The notes under the pieces were generated by a model that was not told the DNA's origin, ran no database searches, and worked only from the letters and a program-made list of their open reading frames with translations. This document shows positions 53,881 through 64,000 of a stretch of 64,000 nucleotides of DNA, in pieces. The position numbers and the translations under genes are program-made. This stretch comes from Darksidea phi (Eukaryota; Ascomycota; Dothideomycetes; Pleosporales; Lentitheciaceae), in assembly GCA_030770425.1 (NCBI GenBank), contig JASJFT010000200.1, positions 1 to 64,000 on the forward strand, in the 5' to 3' direction. Each line of letters begins with the position of its first letter. The stretch's first letter is position 1.

Positions 53881-56835
53881 ATTTTGACCCTTTTGTAATG
53901 GGGTTTTCCAAAAATTGAGTTATCGCTTTATGTCGTGCTTTTTACGAGTGTGGCTGCGCTAGCGATCTTGTCGTTTTCTCGACCAAGAGCCAAGCCCTGC
54001 TACGATTAGGAGATGAGATTCTAGCCTGCTAAGGTTACGCCATCTGAAAAAAAGCTGTTTGTAAGTTTTAACGGTTGGATTTGAGAGGTGGAATCTCTTT
54101 TGTAGGGTCCGCACGAAACATGGTAGGAGTTTGTACGCAGTATCGATAGACTGATAATATCGTACTTATTTTGCTGCAACTGTATATAAAACGCTTGCAT
54201 AGTCTCTATGACTATGAAGAAGGAATTCTGAATCCGTACGTACATGAGGCTGCCGCTGGCCTGGTCGGAAGGGCACTTCAATATGCTCATCGTCGGTCGT
54301 ATAGCACAAGGAACGCATTAACTCTTCCATAGGCCTTTACAGTGCGGCTGAACTTGCTGCTGTTCGCCGTTTCATGGCGGTGACTTGATAAGTGCAAATG
54401 AATTATTGGCGAACTGTGCATATATATTGCACACTCTTCCGATGATACTGGGACGAGATGGTGTAGCGCAAGTCAACATCAAGTGATGGCACTTCTCAAC
54501 CCGGCTACTAGTCGAGGCATGAACGCCAGTGGCTCGGTCGGAACACCGTACCTAGCATCAGGAGATGAGAAGATAAATACCTACGACTCCCAAGCCTGAG
54601 ACATCCCTCACCCGTTTCTTTACCGCATCATTCCGGTAGCCTTTCTACATCCCTCTGTTATGCACAGACTGTCATTTGCTTCCGCGACCGTGGAGCTGGC
54701 TTATGGATATCGACCTACTTAATCGAGCTCGGGCTCCGAGCCCCGCGCTCCGAGCCTCGTGAACCAAAAGGACTCAATTTCAGTAGCATTAGCTTCTACT
54801 GGAAGAACGATGGGGTTACACTACAGCTCCCTCAGCATACACCTAGTCTCTTGCTTAATCTACAATTATAGTATGTTCAATGACAGGAACTCGGGGCCAT
54901 GTACTATACCGAAATGTCGGTTCTGTAATACGATCATCGAAAAGACAAGCCCGCAAAAGTCCGAGCTAGGAGGTGTTAATACCATCTGCTGTGTGTCCAT
55001 CTCGAGCTCAGCGGTAGCCCCCTGTCCCGTCCGGTTCCGAGAGCACCACAGTTTTTCTCCGCTGTGAGGCCAGCCCTTCTTGTTACGCACGCACACACGC
55101 GGGGGTTGGCCACCCTCCTAGCGAACCTTCCACGATCCTGGTAACAGGGAAACTCGCCAACTATGAATTTTCAGGATTCTGTGGGAGAGCCTTCCGCGGG
55201 GCGCTTGAGCTAGGGCTGGCATGTTGTCGAGAATGAGACTGACGCAGCTTGGAACGCTTGCGTGATTGATCGTACTTGGAAGTGAGCTCGTCGAGCGAGG
55301 TGTCAGTGTCGTCCTGCACCATCTCGTTGGTGTCGTCCTGCGAGGTAAGGACTTCCTAACTTTGAGGCGCCATAATTGAATAGTTGACGTCGAAAAGCAC
55401 CACTGATTCAACCGTCCGTCACGTGCGCAGCCCTTGAGCGCTGCAGTCCGTTCATGGTACCCCCTTGTATTATTCCCCACGCTCAGTACCACACGCCCTC
55501 GCGCCATGCTTATATAAGTTTAGCTGCAGAATTGGATGCAGCTCCGTGCATCTCCGAATGGAGTCTGGAGCTCTTGTTGGCTCCTGCCTTTAGGTTCACT
55601 CGAACACCTCAGGTTCCGTGACCAAGCCTAGGCGTGATTACTAGTTCCTATCCTTGACAACAATGATAGACCCTCGAGCTCTACAAAACCCAGGCATTGG
55701 TTACCGGAGGAGGATCGTTTGCGCAAATGGAAGAATGAAGGCAGGCCTTGGAAATGGATATGCAGTCGTTTTCCGGGCAGATCTCCTGGGGCAGTACGCA
55801 GTCGCTAGTACACGAAGTTGCAAGAGAACGCTTAGACTGGTTCAGCAATCTCCAGTTAAGACTCGTCTTGCGATAGCATCAATATACGTATCTCATACAT
55901 GAAAGTCGCAGGCTGAACCTGCATTTAGTTCTGGAGTCAGTCGAGATGAACGAGACCGAAAATTCCGATATCAATGTGGACGACCCCTCCGTCACTGCCC
56001 TCCTCGATCCCGCCCTTGTCTAAAGGTTGCGCCACAGAAGCAAGAGCAGCACTATGCCCTTCACCAATGTCTCCAGCGAGTCTCTGCAACACCGTCCCCA
56101 TGGAGCCATCCCAGAACCCCTCACTCTCTCCGTCTCTCCCATACCTAATTACATTCCGCCAAAGTCTCAGCGCCTAAAAGATGCCGCTCACACTCCTCGT
56201 CTCGCAGAGACCCAATGAACCAACCTCCGGTCCCAGGATATGCACCGTGTCCCTCCTCCTTCCGCCGTTGTGAGTGACAATACATGTTCGTATGCGCACT
56301 TAGAGCGGTCTACATCGCGTAGGGTGTAGTCCCCCGGGAATGGGCTGCGGGAACATTTTCTGGATGGACGAGGCGGGCGGGGTGATATTGGCTAGTCAGC
56401 AGAGCCAACCGCGCGGATGACGACGGAGTCGAACGTCGGGGGAGGAAGTGTGCGTGTACTAGAGGCCGTGGAGTCGCAGCTTGGCATGCGGAGCGAGAGT
56501 GGGAAGGGAAGGATGGCTGAGGCATCGATTGTTTTGTTATTCGTGCGGAGCCCGGCGCGTGAGACGTGCATTAGTAATCCGCGTGACCGGTGCACTCCCG
56601 AAAAGCGCGGCCAAGCACAACCCCTTTCAACCCATGATCATCCTCATTTCAATGCATCCACGCCCTCGCCTCCAACCACCCTCCTCTCCGGCTATCCTTG
56701 ATCCATCACCAATCTGTCCTTACAAGCTTCTGCTTCAGATCGACTCTCCTGGGCCCTCGTATCACCTCTCCCGGCGATCGCTGACATTCAATCGTTCGGT
56801 CGTAGCCGTCGCCGACGACCAATTTTGAAATATCT
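53881..56835. other. Long intergenic region with one doubtful relic
   Basis: About 3 kb without a convincing gene. A weak plus-strand coding-like reading lies at ~55690-56022 (QALEMDMQSFSGQISWGSTQ, VHEVARERLDWFSNLQLRLV) with two stops. It is unassigned. ORFs at 55118-55507 and 55654-55902 show no domain. Confidence 0.35.
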
Positions 56836-57739
56836 ATGAACGAGTCTGTTATAGAATGGCCACTTGGCTTAGACGGCAAGGATCTGGTTGGCGGAGGCAT
56901 TTCGGCGATTGTCACACGTCTTGATGCCGTTGTCAAGATCTTCGGGCCTTCCGAATTGCACTTTTTGGAAAGGGAGAAGCTCATCTATCAGCGCCTTGGT
57001 CGCGACCACAGCGGTATCGTTCGGTACTTTGGCGCCCTGGAAAACGCTATTATCTTACAGTTTGCGAGCCAGACATCTATCAGGCAATACTTTGCGAGGC
57101 AAAAGAAACAAGTTCCGCTTTCTCTTAGGCTTCGTTGGGTTGAACAACTTATCGATGCCGTTCGTTTTATCCACTCAAAAAGCGTGCTTCATGGGGATAT
57201 ATCGTGTAACAACGTTTTCCTCGATGATAATCTAAATGTTAAGCTGGGTGATTTCGCCGGATCAGCTATTGACGACCTTCCACCGCTCATCTGTTACGAC
57301 ACTAGCCATGAACTTCCTGGCCAAGATATCTCAATAAAAACCGACCTCTTTGCCCTCGGCTCTACTACGTATGAGATTATGACTGGTTCGAAACCATACA
57401 AGGATCTACCCGACCACGAAGTATCTGCTGCTTTCGCTGAGGGTCGCTATCCCGATCTGGAATCGGTTTCTGCCTTTGGGAACATGGTTACGAAATGTTG
57501 GAAACAGAGCTATGCGAGTGCGGAAGAAGCCCTTACAGACGTGAAATTGGAGGGTACGTTCAAATTCCTAAGCTAAAGTGTAAATGCTAACCATTCACAC
57601 AGTTGCTACCATCAAAAGGTGGCACATGCCCCGGGTTCAGATTCTTCTCCGCCAACCACTCTTGTTTCCTTCCCTCCTGGCTGCTGTTTCCCTGATTCCA
57701 ATTGTAGGCTGGGTAAGGCGCTGGAGATTACTTCAATGA
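56836..57739 (+). CDS. Protein kinase-like protein with C-terminal membrane segment, 284 aa
   Basis: Exon 1 56836-57553; intron 57554-57602 (GTACGT donor, TGCTAAC branch, CAG acceptor, 49 bp); exon 2 57603-57739. Without splicing the frame would stop 23 bp into the intron (57574-57576). Kinase landmarks: GGGISAIV as glycine loop (19-26), Lys34 in VVKIF, Glu45/47, HGDISCNN with Asp121 and Asn126, and DFA at 139-141 in place of DFG. The HRD Arg is replaced by Gly. Exon 2 adds a hydrophobic stretch (LLFPSLLAAVSLIPIVGWV) near the end, predicting a membrane tail. The domain is short, about 230 residues. The family is common in filamentous fungi with no named member that I can assign. Activity is plausible, since the catalytic Lys/Asp/Asp are kept. 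Confidence 0.82.
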
Positions 57740-58005
57740 TGCATGTCAGCAAGGTCAACGGCCAATGTCTTCCGTAAACTCACTTGACTGATTAGAGGCG
57801 GACACTGTGGGCATTCGCCCGGTTGTTTAGATGACCCAGTCACAATTACATTCCCGCTTAGGTCTTTTGCTGGGGAAGCATCTGAGCAATAGTGCCCGTT
57901 TTCTTTGGCTTTTTGGCACTCGTCCCATTTCCGCTTGCCTTGAATATGACGAGGCTGAGCTCTGCATTGGTTGTAGTAGAACGATTGGTCTAGGTAGTGG
58001 CACAT
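57733..58005 (-). CDS. Small Cys-containing protein, possibly one exon of a longer gene
   Basis: The minus-strand frame opens at ATG 58005 and includes YYNQCRAQPRHIQGKRKW, HYCSDASPAKDLSGNVIVTG and GECPQCPPLISQ. The text looks like a real fungal coding sequence: conserved-looking Cys spacing and no low complexity. A GTGAGT donor follows directly after LISQ (57784), so the last ~16 codons of the open frame may be intron. A CCAG just before the ATG suggests an upstream exon. Its end overlaps the kinase-like stop by 7 bp, convergent. Family and function not recognised. Confidence 0.5.
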   Translation of the reverse strand: MCHYLDQSFYYNQCRAQPRHIQGKRKWDECQKAKENGHYCSDASPAKDLSGNVIVTGSSKQPGECPQCPPLISQVSLRKTLAVDLADMHH

Positions 58006-58876
58006 CCTGGGAATGGCACGGTGGATTCGAGGCTAATCAATGAATGGCCGTTTAAGATGATTGTATAATGAGATTTTACAAGCGTAGTTGTTGCTGTCTC
58101 TGTAGATATATACTCTGAGCTGGTATGCATGCTTGGCATGCCGTGACGCCCTTAAAGCGGCCGACCGGTGAGCATGCCCACGATCCGTGCCAACACATCG
58201 AGGCTTCCGTCCCGCGTTGACGCAATGGCCTTCGGATTGGTTCTCCTCGTGCGAAAGTCACATCGTTGCAAGCATCATCGGAAAAAGTGAATTGAAACGA
58301 CTGCACTTATTTCTTGGCGAGCGTTTCCTGAATTGGACTAACCTTGATTGAGTAGGGTGTATCGGACGATCGAAGGAGAGCGGATATACAATTCGAGTGT
58401 GCCATTGAGCGCTGATTAGCCAGGCTCAACCTACGGCGAGCATTGAGCTTGCTCAACTGGCGAAGGGTGTGCCATGGCGCGCAAGCTTCCGTGCGGGTCA
58501 TACAAGGCGCGGCTAATCATGGCACCGTGTGTCACTGGCCAGCAAGTAACCAAGTCCAGTTTCCGAAACTTCTTCCCCAAACCTCGTTTATATCGCGAAA
58601 CTTCCGCGTATACATTCTTGATCTTTGCTTGTGGTAATTTTCTTTTGGCCAAATTCTAGAAACTCTTCGCAACTTCCTTCCAACCTCTCCGTCACGCCCA
58701 ACATCAGGCATTTGTGCCCAACTTTCGCTGCTCCCCACATCACTGGTCGTCGCATTAGGGCGTCGCATTAGGCTCTCGACATTGTGAGTCAAAGTTGAGG
58801 CCTTAAGCTTAGGTTTCACTCCTCAAAATACCATATTTCCATGAAGACTTCCTCGGGGCAGAACGACATCTCGATT
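58006..58876. other. Intergenic, no convincing gene
   Basis: Overlapping ORFs of 60-95 codons on both strands, none with a domain. The word ggcgtcgcatta/gggcgtcgcatta is repeated in tandem near 58750-58770. Confidence 0.35.
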
Positions 58877-58901
58877 CCTTTTTTTTTTTTTTTTTTTTTT
58901 T
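58877..58901. repeat. Poly(T) tract at the edge of the AT-rich block
   Basis: A run of more than 20 T marks the sharp change from normal composition to RIP-affected sequence. It could be the poly(A) of a minus-strand non-LTR insertion. Confidence 0.9.
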
Positions 58902-59138
58902 CCCTGAGGAAAAGCTGTATTGCGTAACTATACTATTATAGGGGAGTTTTTCTACTTAATAATAAACTATATATATCTAAAGACTAGTACTAAAATTTTA
59001 ACTATATATAAAAAGAGTAGAACGCTTAATATTAACTAACCGTAGAATAGTAGGTAGCTAATACTAGCTTTATCCGATACAAGTCTTAATACGTAGCCTA
59101 GAGAAAGAGGGTAGAATATAGAAGAGAGGAACTACTAG

Positions 59139-59232
59139 AACTAAGGGATACGAACTAAGGGATACGAACTAAGAGATATAAATAAAGGGATACGAACTAA
59201 GGGATATAAACTAAAGAATACGAACTAAGAAA
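59139..59232. repeat. Tandem repeat, ~15 bp unit
   Basis: About six copies of a unit reading aactaagggatacg, some changed to agatata or gaatacg by transitions. Confidence 0.8.
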
Positions 59233-59829
59233 GTAGTACTTATCTACTATACTAAATAGTTATATACGAAGGTATAAAAGATTATCTATTTAATAATCGA
59301 ATACTATATACTATATAAAGTACGATAAATCGACTAATCTTCTACGATAAGCTAAATATTATCTACTAAACTACGATTATCTACGTTAGCGATATCCTTA
59401 AAAAAGCGAAGGAACGTTTAAAGAAGAAGCTATAAGAATTAAAATTAAGGAATAAGAGGGTAGTAGATCTAGATAGTACTAGAATATTACGTCTTCTTAT
59501 CTTTAATAGCGAGGTCCTTCTTTAGGCGCTCGGTATAGTATATCCGTATTAACGTAGGAATATAACTAACTAGCGATATAGACTTAACTCTAATAAACGA
59601 TACCTTTATTCGCGATTAGAATATAAGACTATAATAGATAATTAGTAATACTAATCTAGATACCTAATTCTTTAAGTCCTTAGTAGAGTATAGAGGATCC
59701 GAATAGCTAGCGAATACCTTAGTAATTAAGGCGGTAATATAAAAGTAAGAGGGAGAGAAGGCTAGTAGAGTTTCGTACTAGAATTAGAAAAGTTTACTAA
59801 TTATTATATAATTAAACTATATAATATTT

Positions 59830-60582
59830 ACCTATAGGTCTTAGTCGAGATACCTAGTAGAGTTAAATTAATAGTATAAGTCTATTTATATAAGGAATAG
59901 CTTTAAATCTTCCTTATTATTATTATATCTCTTAGATATCTTAACTTTTACTTTATTACTAAGTCCTACTTTTATTTATTATAGCGCTTCTTATAGTAAT
60001 ATTATAACTTATTATATCTTTACTATTTAAGCTACTTATTACTATATAAGAGTAGTTAGATTTATTATTAAAGCTTCTATTATACTTTCTCTAAAAGTAT
60101 TATATAAGCTAGATAGAATTACTATATTTAACGTAATCTAGATTTAAGGTAGTTAATATATTATATATTATATATACTTTAATATAGGATTTAGATTAGA
60201 ACTAATAGTATATTTATTATACTATTAGATTTTAATAGATTAAGGTTAAGTTAATAAATTCTATTACTAGAATAACTACTTAGAAAAAGATCTAATCTTT
60301 ATTTATAAGTATTAGATAAGAACTAAAGAATTAATTATAAGGAATTAAAATAGAAAGTCTAAGAGATTCTCTACTTTCTTATACCCGTCCTTATTCCTTA
60401 AGATAGTAGTAGTAGTAACTTCTATAGCTTCTACTACTTCTATAGTAATTATAGAAGTAGTCCTCTTAGTAACTTCTATAACTTCTAAGTTACGTAATAT
60501 TAGATTACTAACTAAATATAGCTCGACTATTCTAGCTATATTAGAGCTTACTCTATACCCTTCTAGTCCTAGGGTTATAATA
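59830..60582 (-). mobile_element. Gypsy-type LTR retrotransposon, truncated copy C
   Basis: Minus-strand match to the start of the element at 18326: LTR at about 60159-60582 (outer end gggttataata) and ~330 bp of internal sequence at 59830-60158. It is more diverged than copy A, with small indels and a taactt/ctactt-rich insertion near 60405-60490. Confidence 0.7.
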
Positions 60583-62832
60583 TTAAGCTTACTTATATTA
60601 TTCTTAAAGATAATTTTATAGTTAATACTTTTTCTTTTAAAGAATAACTTATCTAAGTTAACTTTAAAGAAATAGTTTAGAGTAGCTTCTATATAATCTT
60701 TATAAGAGAGCTTCTTTACTATTATATCTTATATATTCTATTCCTTTAAGTCTTTTAATTATCTATTTCTAATTAATAAGTTAACTTTATATAGATTAGT
60801 AGCTTTTAGTATAATTTCTTTCTTATTTATAAACTTCTATATATTAAAAGACTTAAAAAAATATATATTAAACTTATTACTAGTAGCCTACTCTAGTAGG
60901 TTATTAGGGATAGGTATTACTTTTTTTTTCTTTTTATTATTTTTTTAGTAATCTTATTAGTTTTTCTTAGATTTAGTACCTCTTAAACTATTATTAGTAT
61001 TACTATCTATATTCCTCTATATATTTTTAGAAGTAATTTACTAATTCTCTATTATTTATAGTAGAGCTTTAGTAAACTTATAGACCTCCTTTTAGAGAAT
61101 TATAAGAACTTTAATAGGAATTTCTAAACTAAGTATTAGATTCTTTTTAAGTAAATAGATCTTCTTCTATACTTTAATTTACTAATTAATTAGATTATTA
61201 TAATATAAAGTATTATTCTAGTATTTTAGCTTTAGCTTCGGATCTAGCTTCTCTATAGTAATTAGATTATATTTTATCTACTTTAGAATATCGTTTAGCT
61301 AGTATAAAGTTTAATTATAATAGTTAATTAAGAATTAAATTTACTTAAGGAATTTTCTTCTAAATATTATATTATAATATTTAAGTTTATAGAAGAGAAA
61401 CTAAATAAATATATTCTTTTTCTAAATTAATAGATTAGCTTAGCTAGTTATATCGACTAAATAACTATATTTCCTATTAAATCTATTAAGAGGGATTAGT
61501 TTCTTTAGTTAATAGAAGATAGATTTTAGCTTTTTCTTTACTACCTTTAAATATTTAGAGTAGACTAATAGATATATACTAATACTACTATTTACTAATC
61601 CTCTTAGTTATATAGCTAGACTATTTACTATAAGTTAAATAAAAAGTATAAATAATTTTAAATTAATAAGTTATAGTATCTTAATAAGCTATTAATAATT
61701 AAGAGGTTTAATTACTCCTATATAAACTACTAGGAAGAAACTCTTTCCTAATAGTTTTTATTTTTTAATACTATAGAGGAGGTATTAGAGTTATATTCTA
61801 AACTACTTTCCTCTTTATATAGAGAGTCTAAATAAGCTTCTTTCTTAGAATTATTAGAAAAGATAATATTAATTTTTACTTTTATAATATTTTATATTAC
61901 TTTATATATAATATAATTAGGATAGTTTTACTACTTATTTCTTTTCCTATAATTAAAGTAATAGTCTTACTTTTTATACTTCTTAAAAGAGTAGTTATAG
62001 AGCTTAGATATATTTTTAAAATAAATAAACTTCTTTTTTAATTTATTAGAAAAGGGTCTACTTATAGTTAGCTACTTTCTCTTAAAGATAGCTAATTAGT
62101 TACTTTAAACGAGCTAGATCTTTTAGTACTAGTTATTCTTAAGTAGTACTTTATTAGTTAAAGTTATATATTTATAGAGCTTACTAAAAGTAAAATTACT
62201 ATTATTAAATAGATCTATCTTATTTTTTAGATCGAAGTAGAGCTTATCTATAAATTCTTTATTTTACTAATAGTAAAATAGATAAACCTTTATTATTAAA
62301 TACTTAAAATTTTTAATAAAGTTATTAACTTTACTAAATACGTTTATATATAATTAGTAGAATTTAACTTTTATCTTTTTCTTTACGTAGAGATTTTTAT
62401 AATAGCTTTTAATATATTCTAATAAATCTATATTAAATATAAAGTCTACTTCTTTCTTCCTAAAGTTTAGTTATATTCGAATATAGTCTTTTACTAAATC
62501 TACTAGTTAGGATATAATATAGACTTAATAGATTTTAGCTATCTACTAGAGGATTTCTTATATATACTAGTTCTTATTAATAGTAAGTTTTTATTTTATA
62601 TTATAGAGCTAGTTTTTTAACTTAGACTCTCTATTATTTTTAAATAAAATAGAATCGAGGTAGAATATAGTCTTTCGGGAGCTAAAGATTTATAAGAAGT
62701 TACTCTAGTAGTTCTTTATAATATTCTCCTTCTAAATAAAAATCTATATTCTATTACTTAAAGTAATAGTTATAAATCCTAATAAGACTAATAAGAACCT
62801 TATAGAGTAGATACTATAGTATATAGGTATAT

Positions 62833-62905
62833 TAGAGATAGGGTAGCGGAGCTTACGACCTATAGTCGGAGGGATAGAAGGGAAGGGTTAATAGAATAGG
62901 TAGCT
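62833..62905. repeat. Dispersed repeat shared with 49398-49470, RIP-altered copy
   Basis: gggtagcggagcttacgacc followed by tatagtcggagggatagaag. Compared with the 49 kb copy it shows mainly C to T and G to A changes. Confidence 0.6.
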
Positions 62906-64000
62906 AAAATTAATTAATTAAACTATTTCTTCTATCTACTATATAATAGGATAGATAATAAATACTAGCTAAAGACTCTCCTAGATAATACCCTTTTAGA
63001 GTCCGGCCTAACGTTTTACTACTTATCTAAGCCTTTAATACTCGATTAAGAGGCTCCCTTTACTACTATACTATATTTTCCTTCTTAACTAAAAGAGCTT
63101 AGCCCTCTTAAGCTCTACTACCCGATTAAGTAACTCTATATAATACTAGTACGTTATTAATAGTAAATCCTATTACTAGTCTATTAAGGATCCTTCTTTA
63201 AGTAATCTCTATCTTTAAACAGCCCTCGAGAAGCTATTAATAGACCTTTTATTTCCCTCCTCCTTAGTAAATAGACTATAGTCTAATCTTAATACCTCTT
63301 TCTTCCTAGGATCTTTAATAATAAGTCGGTATAATTATAAAGGTAAGCTTTCTCTAACTAGTCTAATATATTATTATAAAACTAACTAATCTTTAATCTA
63401 GTCTTAACTTTTTAATAGGCTTCCTTACCTTTATATAGTCCTTAAACTCTTACCTAACGACTTTATAATAATATTTATAAATAAGTCTTTAAATACTCTT
63501 ACTTTAACTTCTTTATAGTTAGTAACTAGCTAAAACGTATATAAAAGGCCTCTTCTAATACTCTCTTAAACTCTTTAACTTTCTCCTTATAGCTACTCTT
63601 CTTATCTACTAGCCTAATAGCCTTTTAAGCCTCTAGCTTCTTAGTCTCTAAGTCTCTTACTTCTTCTTCTAGCTATATCTAGTAAGGGCGTTACTATTAA
63701 CCTATCTACGGGTAGTACTACTATAGACGCCTCTAGTAGTAGTAGTAGTATCTAGTACTCTTCTAACTAGCCTCTAGGAGGTAGAAAAGACGACTAAGAA
63801 TCGAAGCTCTATAACTATTCTTTAATAATAGCTAATATTACTATCCTAGAGTAGCGTAAGTTTTCTCTCTTTCTAATTAGTTATTATTTATATTAATTTA
63901 TTAATAATAACCCTATAAGCTAATTAAATTATTAATTAAGCTTTTTAAATTAACTTTAACTAAGATTTCTATAATATTAAGTATTAGGGTATCCCTCTAG

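Larger units (their letters stand above)
58902..64000. other. RIP-saturated AT-rich block with transposon debris
   Basis: CpA and TpG are scarce and no frame stays open. It contains a tandem repeat (59139-59232), a Gypsy LTR fragment (59830-60582) and a repeat shared with the 49 kb region (62833-62905). From 60583 to 62820 and 62906 to 64000 I cannot name the elements. Confidence 0.7.

Noticed and set aside
55118..55507. Minus-strand ORF of 129 codons
   Set aside because: Arg/Ser/Thr-rich with no recognisable pattern; no splice signals or neighbours support it.

Overview
The window looks like a filamentous ascomycete (Pezizomycotina, perhaps a Dothideomycete). Genes carry short 45-90 bp GT-AG introns with CTAAC/CTGAC-type branch points. 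They belong to fungal families: HeLo, NACHT-WD40 NLR, HET, DUF1996, GH47 and HNH_2. Long AT-rich blocks are almost free of CpA and TpG, which is the mark of saturated repeat-induced point mutation (RIP). No rRNA, tRNA, telomere repeat or CRISPR array was found.

Layout. 1-2.9 kb: RIP-saturated transposon debris, including a Gypsy LTR on the minus strand. 2.9-3.7 kb: a Tc1/mariner relic inside a broken copy of a gene that is intact at 36.5-37.8 kb. 4.7-7.0 kb: a multi-pass membrane protein. 7.5-9.5 kb: relics around a TIR element. 9.8-11.1 kb: an HNH protein. 11.1-15.1 kb: mostly non-coding with weak ORFs. 15.6-29.3 kb: the core of interest. 30.9-32.0 kb: a second WD40 NLR relic. 32.7-34.2 kb: a P450-like protein. 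35.1-37.8 kb: a TIR end, a coiled-coil/CxxC protein and a PD-(D/E)XK-like protein. 38-43 kb: HET relics around a secreted DUF1996 protein. 44-49 kb: duplicated segments and a second membrane protein. 50-58 kb: a single-pass surface protein, a GH47 mannosidase, a kinase-like protein and a small Cys protein. 58.9-64 kb: a second RIP-saturated block.

Core system. An intact HeLo-domain gene (minus strand, 15628-16464) is divergent from a NACHT-WD40 NLR gene (plus strand, 17081-29329). The last exon of the HeLo gene encodes a short C-terminal motif. The first exon of the NLR encodes a motif that aligns to it without gaps. This is the arrangement expected of an amyloid-signalling cell-death pair of the HET-S/NWD2 kind. 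The NLR half is dead: an 8506 bp Gypsy element with 436 bp LTRs and a 5 bp target duplication splits it, and RIP has riddled the NACHT region next to the element. The 126 bp WD40 repeats further away are far less damaged. A 256 bp MITE with TA target sites sits in the shared promoter.

Together with the second NLR relic and three HET-domain relics, the window reads as an accessory region in which non-self-recognition genes were gained, duplicated and broken, next to housekeeping genes such as the GH47 mannosidase.
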